NCBI GenBank assembly: GCA_040255215.1
Contig: JBDZUM010000004.1
Location: forward strand, 22,115-86,114
Length of the DNA: 64,000 nt
Source of the DNA: JAQSWP01 sp040255215
GTDB taxonomy: Bacteria; Pseudomonadota; Alphaproteobacteria; Reyranellales; JAQSWP01
Direction: 5' to 3'
In this document: positions 60,168 to 64,000 of the stretch, one piece after another
Layout of the letters: every line of letters begins with the position of its first letter
Numbering within the stretch: the first letter of the stretch is position 1
Translations under genes and position numbers: made by a program
The notes under the pieces: model-generated
What the model saw: the letters and a program-made list of their open reading frames with translations, nothing else
Databases searched by the model: none
What the model was told of the DNA's origin: nothing

Positions 60168-60225
60168 CCGTCATGTCTCCTCTCCCCCGCGGGATCTGAC
60201 TGTCATGTCTCCTCTCCCCCGCGGG
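60164..60225 (+). repeat. Imperfect 30-bp direct duplication spanning the phzF-like stop
   Basis: The segment beginning CTGACCGTCATG (60164-60193) is repeated as CTGACTGTCATG (60196-60225) with one mismatch; period 32 bp. The first copy includes the stop codon of the PhzF-like gene. The second copy continues into the hairpin CCTCTCCCC/GGGGAGAGG (60211-60231), the same core as in the repeat at 59004-59164. Confidence 0.8.
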
Positions 60226-60302
60226 GAGAGGATTAAGGTGAGTGGGATTTCTCAGTTTGCGCACTGGCGCATGAGATCCCTCTTGCCCGGTACGCGCCCT
60301 CC

Positions 60303-60330
60303 TGATAGTTAAGTATATGCTTAACTATCA
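60303..60330. promoter_or_regulatory. Perfect inverted repeat across the arsR-type start codon
   Basis: TGATAGTTAAG (60303-60313), spacer TATATG, CTTAACTATCA (60320-60330). The start codon ATG (60317-60319) lies in the spacer and the right arm encodes the next residues. An ArsR-family dimer could repress its own operon here. No ribosome site precedes the ATG, so translation may be leaderless. Confidence 0.75.
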
Positions 60331-60676
60331 ACCAGCCCTCGATCAGGTCTACGCCGCGCTGGCCGATCCGACGCGGCGGGCGATGGTGGAACGGCTCAGC
60401 CATGGGCCCGTTTCCGTCAGCGACCTGGCGCAACCCTTCGCCATGTCGCTGCCGGCGGTGCTGCAGCATCTGCAGGTACTGGAGGGCTCAGGCCTGATCC
60501 GCTCCGAAAAGCAGGGGCGCGTGCGCACCTGCCGGCTGGAACCGAAGGCGCTGCAGGAAGCCGAGGACTGGATCGCCCGTCGCCGCTCGTTGTGGATGCG
60601 TCGGCTCGACCGGCTCGGCGACTTCCTGGCGGCCGAAGAGAAGACGAAACGCCCCCGCAACAAGGACCGTAAATGA
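60317..60676 (+). CDS. ArsR-family transcriptional regulator
   Basis: 119-residue winged-helix protein: ALADPTRRAMVERLSHGP (helices 1-2), SVSDLAQPFAMSLPAVLQHLQVLEGSGLI (HTH) and the wing RSEKQGRVRTCRL. It lacks the paired metal cysteines of metal sensors; the single Cys is in the wing. Regulators of this subtype are typically paired with AHSA1/SRPBCC genes, as here, where the next gene overlaps its stop by 4 bp. It likely autoregulates through the palindrome at 60303-60330. The inducer is unknown. Confidence 0.9.
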   Translation: MLNYQPALDQVYAALADPTRRAMVERLSHGPVSVSDLAQPFAMSLPAVLQHLQVLEGSGLIRSEKQGRVRTCRLEPKALQEAEDWIARRRSLWMRRLDRLGDFLAAEEKTKRPRNKDRK

Positions 60677-61137
60677 CCCAGCATTCGACGCAGCACGCCA
60701 CCTTCGTCATCGAGCGCGACTACGACGCCGCCCCCGCCCGCGTCTTCCGCGCCTTCGCCGATCTGGACGCCAAGCGGCAATGGTTCACCGGCCCGGCCGA
60801 ATGGGGTCCGGACGAACATGCCATGGATTTCAGGATCGGCGGCCGCGAGACCAACAGCGGTGGTCCGAAGGACGGGCCGGTGCATCGCTTCGAGGCGCTC
60901 TACTGGGACATCGTCGAGAACCAACGCATCGTCTACACCTACGAGATGTATCTCGACGACGCGCGCATCTCGGTCTCGCTGTCGACCATCGAGCTGAAGC
61001 CCAAGGGCAAGGGCACCGCGTTCAGGATAACCGAACAGGCCGTGCATCTGGATGGCCACGACAGTCCCGAGCAGCGCGAGGAAGGCACGCGCGGCATTCT
61101 CGAGCAGCTCGCCGATGCGCTGAAGCGCGGCGCCTGA
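60673..61137 (+). CDS. SRPBCC (AHSA1-type) domain protein, first copy
   Basis: 154 residues of the START-like AHSA1 fold: FVIERDYDAAPARVFRAFADLDAKRQWF at the N-terminus, DFRIGGRETNSGGPKDG, and the C-terminal helix HDSPEQREEGTRGILEQLADAL. It binds a hydrophobic ligand in the helix-grip cavity, with unknown identity. Its ATG overlaps the arsR stop (ATGA). It is closely similar to the next gene, so the two arose by tandem duplication. Confidence 0.88.
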   Translation: MTQHSTQHATFVIERDYDAAPARVFRAFADLDAKRQWFTGPAEWGPDEHAMDFRIGGRETNSGGPKDGPVHRFEALYWDIVENQRIVYTYEMYLDDARISVSLSTIELKPKGKGTAFRITEQAVHLDGHDSPEQREEGTRGILEQLADALKRGA

Positions 61138-61150
61138 GACGGAGGACAGC

Positions 61151-61624
61151 ATGACCGACACCAGAGAACGCAGCGCCGCTCACACGACGTTCACGCTCGA
61201 ACGCGACTATCCCGTCGCGCCGGCCCGCGTCTTCGCCGCCTTCGCCGATTCGCAGGCGCGCCATCGCTGGTTCGTGCACGAAGAAGGCTGGAAGCTCACG
61301 GAGTACGATTTCGACTTCCGCGTCGGCGGGCGCGAGACCGGCCGTTTCAGCCAGAAGGGCATCGCGGTCTACACCCAGGAAGCGCTCTACTACGACATCC
61401 AGCCCGCCAACCGCATCGTTTTCGCCTACTCGATGAAGCGCGACGCGGACCTGATCTCGACCTCGCTGGTCACCATCGTGCTGCAGCCGGCCGGCGCCAC
61501 CGGCACGAAGCTCGTCTTCACCGAACAGGGCGCCTTCCTCGACGGCCTCGACCAGGCCTCCGAACGCGAAGCCGGCTGGAACGATCTGCTCGACCGGCTG
61601 GGCCGCGAGGTTGGTGGCGGATAG
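61151..61624 (+). CDS. SRPBCC (AHSA1-type) domain protein, second copy
   Basis: 157 residues, paralogous to the preceding gene over its full length (FTLERDYPVAPARVFAAFADSQARHRWF; DFRVGGRETGRFSQKG; LDQASEREAGWNDLLDRLG). A GACGGAGGAC ribosome site lies just upstream. It is the last gene of the arsR-AHSA1-AHSA1 operon. The ligand or reaction is unknown; some AHSA1 proteins act in stress responses or as hydrolytic/isomerising enzymes. Confidence 0.87.
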   Translation: MTDTRERSAAHTTFTLERDYPVAPARVFAAFADSQARHRWFVHEEGWKLTEYDFDFRVGGRETGRFSQKGIAVYTQEALYYDIQPANRIVFAYSMKRDADLISTSLVTIVLQPAGATGTKLVFTEQGAFLDGLDQASEREAGWNDLLDRLGREVGGG

Positions 61625-62280
61625 CCTCTATCGATTTCGCTCTGCCGGAGAAAACCTCTCCGCACTCAGAACGAGACTTGAGTAGAACCAGCCATCCAAC
61701 ACAGCCTATCCATCTGGCCCTTCTCCGCGTGCGGGAGAAGGTGGCCGAAGGCCGGATGAGGGTGTTTTGTGGAGCGCTGCCGCCCCGCTTCCCTCACCCT
61801 GAGGAGCGAGCGAAGCGAGCCCCTGAGCTAGCCGATGGGTCGAAGGGTCGGCAACGCCGCAGCTCTCCAACATTCGCCATTCCGATCGTGCTTCCTCTTC
61901 CTCGTCCTGAGCCCGTCGAAGGGCGAGAACCGCCTGAGAGCCCGCAAGGCCGGCGCCCCACTGCTGCATCAAATCCTGTAGACCACCGCCATCGCCAATG
62001 CGTCGATAGGCGGTCAATGGTGTAACGAGTCCGCTCCTTTCGTCATGTCGAGCGAAACCAGACATTTTTTGCGTCACAGCAAGAACTTGCCACAAGCAAT
62101 GGCAAGGAGATCTCTCGCCCCTACGCCTGTCGAAAGGTTGGCGACAAAATCAGTTAGCCGCGAACGAGAGCTATCCATGATCCTCGCTTGCTGTGTCATG
62201 GCATTAGGAGGCAGGCTACGGTGGCCAGCCGAGAACGGGAGCCAATGTGGCATTCCGTCTGGCAAATAGGTCAGCAAGAT
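61625..62280. other. Repeat-rich spacer between the conserved region and the low-GC gene pair
   Basis: 656 bp with no gene I can support. 61720-61740 is a hairpin (CTTCTCC/GGAGAAG) followed by GGTGGCCGAAGGCCGGATGAGGG, a form of intergenic repeat common in alphaproteobacteria. Two more repeat-like pieces are near 61792-61822 (CCTCACCCTGAGGAGCGAGC) and 61902-61925 (GTCCTGAGCCCGTCGAAGGG). From about 62041 the sequence changes character (CGTCATGTCGAGCGAAACC) with only short frames on both strands. It may mark the border of an acquired segment. Confidence 0.6.
61720..61925. repeat. Cluster of alphaproteobacterial-type intergenic repeats
   Basis: Hairpin CTTCTCC-7nt-GGAGAAG (61720-61740) with the adjoining GGCCGAAGGCC palindrome (61744-61754), then CCCTGAGGAGCGAGCGAAGC-type and CCTGAGCCCGTCGAAGG-type sequences. 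These resemble dispersed repeats known from Rhizobiales and Rhodospirillales spacers; recognised by eye, not by search. Confidence 0.5.
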
Positions 62281-63030
62281 ATGAAGAAGTTTGATCTAAA
62301 GTCGATCATGGACGCGCATGACGTGTTCGTACATGCCACCTGTATGATTTATTCGACGTCGTTGTACAACCGTGGAGTTACTGACGAGTTCAAGATCGAG
62401 CTCACAAAACATATCGCCCTGCTCTTAGCTGCCATGTCTGACCCATCTATGCATATGTGCCGCCGAGCGGCAGAGCGTCTTCGGTCGACGCTTCAAAGCA
62501 CATATCATAAAGAGCCGATCGGAAATGAAGTAGCGGATCTACGGCGTAGAATATTGGATCAAGCAGAGACGGTGTATTGCATCACTCTGTCCCCTCAAGA
62601 ACAAGACTTGTTCGAACCCAAAGAACACCTCTTAGGAGCAGAGGTTGCCGCGAAACTTCCAGAGGTTGCGTATGATGTCTTGGAGGCTGCAAAGTGCTTG
62701 TCGCTTAGTAGATACACTGCTGCCGTTTTCCATTTGATGCGGGTAATGGAGATTGGTGTGCAGCGACTAGGCGCAAAGCTGGGAGTCGATTTAGCAAAGG
62801 AGAAAAATTGGCAAAACATTCTTGACGAGATAGCCAAGGCGCTCAAACCCCTTAGTACAAGAGATGCGAACACAAAACTTTTTTCCGCTGCTTGTAACCA
62901 CTTATATAGCGTAAAAGTTGCTTGGCGAAATGAGGTAATGCACCCAAAACAGAATTACAATGCGGATGAAACTGAAGCAATCTACTGGAATGTTCGAGCG
63001 TTCATGCGTGATCTAGGAAAATTACTCTAG
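62281..63030 (+). CDS. HEPN-like domain protein (putative RNase), low GC
   Basis: 249 residues. The first 130 are helical and unrecognised. The C-terminal part (LEAAKCLSLSRYTAAVFHLMRVMEIGVQRLG, then SVKVAWRNEVMHPKQNY and EAIYWNVRAFMRDL) is a helical bundle like HEPN/DUF4145 domains, with Arg216 and His221 in RNEVMH matching the Rx4H catalytic motif of HEPN ribonucleases. GC is well below the flanks (27/60 at 62761-62820, 24/60 at 62881-62940), indicating transfer. The start is uncertain: ATG at 62245 and TTG at 62188 are in frame. A protease gene follows by 47 bp. Confidence 0.75.
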   Translation: MKKFDLKSIMDAHDVFVHATCMIYSTSLYNRGVTDEFKIELTKHIALLLAAMSDPSMHMCRRAAERLRSTLQSTYHKEPIGNEVADLRRRILDQAETVYCITLSPQEQDLFEPKEHLLGAEVAAKLPEVAYDVLEAAKCLSLSRYTAAVFHLMRVMEIGVQRLGAKLGVDLAKEKNWQNILDEIAKALKPLSTRDANTKLFSAACNHLYSVKVAWRNEVMHPKQNYNADETEAIYWNVRAFMRDLGKLL

Positions 63031-63077
63031 ATATCATGAATTATTAGCTCGGAAAAAAACAGTCGAGAGGATATTTG

Positions 63078-63962
63078 ATGAGCGATGATGATGTCCTTTC
63101 CAATTTTGAATGGAATCAAGTCGAGTCGGGTTTTGAATATCTCAACAACGGTCTTCTATCTATTCTTGCCTTTCGACCAGATCGAACTCCCTGTTCGATT
63201 GGGACCGCATTTCTGATTGTTGAGAACGGTCGTCGTGCAGTCGCTATTTCAGCGGCACACGTATTTTTGGGCGGTGTTGATGCTGCCCAACGACATCCGG
63301 CAAGGCACCATCCGACGGCACTCGAAGAGTTCCTGCCGCAATCAGAGTGTTTCAGCGTAGATGGTGGAAAGCTGTTGGCGATTCATCTGTCCGACAGCAG
63401 AGCCGAGGCCTGCATTGTCGAGCAAGTTGTTATCGATCAGAGTAAAGATATCGCGATCTTCTCTCTGCGAGCGCAAAATGAAGAAGTTTCGCCTATTAAC
63501 TTCAACACCTTTCTGCTTGGTGGGCCGATACCGAAAATTCGCGACATTGTCTTTGCCGCTGGGTTTGCAGAAATGAAAACCTTAAGTAGTGAAGTAGCTG
63601 GAGCGCACCATCGGTTTTCTACCCAACGTAGGCTATTAGTTCGGTGCGGGCGCATCAAGGCCCTCCATCCGGATGGCCATATCGGATGCCGTGGGCCTTG
63701 CATTGAAACAACGATACCGATTTTCTCAGGTATGAGCGGCGGGCCAGTGTTCAACTTGGGGAAAGACGGCGAGAAAATCGAGCCTTTTGGTATTCTTTGT
63801 ACCGATCCGGACGAGCCAGATGAGTTGAAGAACGATCGCAGCCGAGCTGGCTCATCGATTGTTTCACTGCTGCCACTGGAGATAGTCAGTAGCTCGGTTG
63901 ATCGTCGTGAAACATTAGTGCAGTTGGACGATTTGCGCGTGATTGGAGGCGAGACGGCTTAA
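63078..63962 (+). CDS. Intracellular trypsin-like serine protease, low GC
   Basis: 294 residues of the chymotrypsin fold: GTAFLIVENGRRAVAISAAHVF holds catalytic His61, QSKDIAIFSL Asp124, and IFSGMSGGPVF the nucleophile Ser220 in a GxSGGP motif. No signal peptide or membrane helix is visible, so it should act in the cytoplasm. A GAGAGG ribosome site lies 7 bp before the ATG at 63078. GC is low (27/60 at 63541-63600), like the HEPN-like gene upstream, with which it probably forms an operon. Substrate unknown; a role as effector in a defence or stress module is inferred from context. Confidence 0.8.
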   Translation: MSDDDVLSNFEWNQVESGFEYLNNGLLSILAFRPDRTPCSIGTAFLIVENGRRAVAISAAHVFLGGVDAAQRHPARHHPTALEEFLPQSECFSVDGGKLLAIHLSDSRAEACIVEQVVIDQSKDIAIFSLRAQNEEVSPINFNTFLLGGPIPKIRDIVFAAGFAEMKTLSSEVAGAHHRFSTQRRLLVRCGRIKALHPDGHIGCRGPCIETTIPIFSGMSGGPVFNLGKDGEKIEPFGILCTDPDEPDELKNDRSRAGSSIVSLLPLEIVSSSVDRRETLVQLDDLRVIGGETA

Positions 63963-64000
63963 GGACTCCCCACTCCCCATTTGCCTTCCGCCCCCCTTTG

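Noticed and set aside
59004..60231. Possible CRISPR array from repeated CCTCTCCCC units
   Set aside because: Units are palindromic, irregularly spaced, without constant spacers, and no cas genes are present.
62045..62277. Short frames on both strands before the HEPN-like gene
   Set aside because: No ribosome site or recognisable domain; the sequence looks like degenerate intergenic repeat.

Overview
The window is a GC-rich stretch (for example 41 G/C of 60 at 25201-25260) of an alphaproteobacterial chromosome. Gene order and protein types point to a Rhodospirillales-like or related environmental lineage: dusB-ntrBCYX-trkA-hfq-hflX, a fused ispDF, a PDH E1-beta carrying a lipoyl domain, and ppiD next to trpE. 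A run of exactly 100 N at 54465-54564 shows that this is a draft assembly or a metagenome-assembled genome. No rRNA, tRNA, CRISPR array or insertion sequence was recognised.

Left part (1-11,700). The 3' end of holB leads into metG, a TatD nuclease, an MBL hydrolase and a secreted protein. mazG, an SDR and a semialdehyde dehydrogenase follow. On the other strand lie an intradiol dioxygenase broken by one in-frame TGA, an inositol-phosphatase-type gene, a groES without groEL, hflX and hfq. Two of these genes (the phosphatase and hflX) have no ATG/GTG/TTG where homology says the start should be.

Centre (11,700-41,500). This is a long, mostly minus-strand housekeeping block. Read in the direction of transcription it holds tpiA, secG, pyrG, kdsA, eno, ftsB, pdhA-pdhB-pdhC-lpd-lipA-ratA, then the dusB-ntrB-ntrC-ntrY-ntrX nitrogen-signalling operon, trkA, a D-amino-acid transaminase, a HAD phosphatase, hfq and hflX. 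ispDF and pncC lie divergent from dusB. Several extra genes interrupt the block: a TRAP transporter (dctPQM) between pdhA and ftsB, a cupin inside the pdh operon, a methyltransferase plus an exported protein between kdsA and eno, and a small secreted protein next to ratA.

Right part (41,500-61,600). ppiD-trpE is followed by accessory metabolism: isochorismatase-like hydrolase, GNAT, enoyl-CoA hydratase, SDR, acyl-CoA dehydrogenase and an acyl-CoA ligase cut by the N gap. A complete sulfide/persulfide module (TSUP transporter, rhodanese, BigR-type repressor, persulfide dioxygenase) is organised around a nested palindromic operator. trpG stands alone 12.4 kb from trpE. The ArsR plus two AHSA1-domain genes carry a perfect inverted repeat across the repressor start codon. 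REP/REPIN-like repeats fill the spacers.

Right edge (61,600-64,000). After 650 bp of repeat-rich spacer the base composition drops (27 of 60 G/C at 62761-62820). Two genes follow in tandem. One is a protein ending in a HEPN-like domain with an Rx4H motif. The other is a trypsin-fold serine protease with no signal peptide and an intact H-D-S triad. This HEPN plus intracellular protease pair looks horizontally acquired and is the best candidate here for an undescribed (possibly defence) system.
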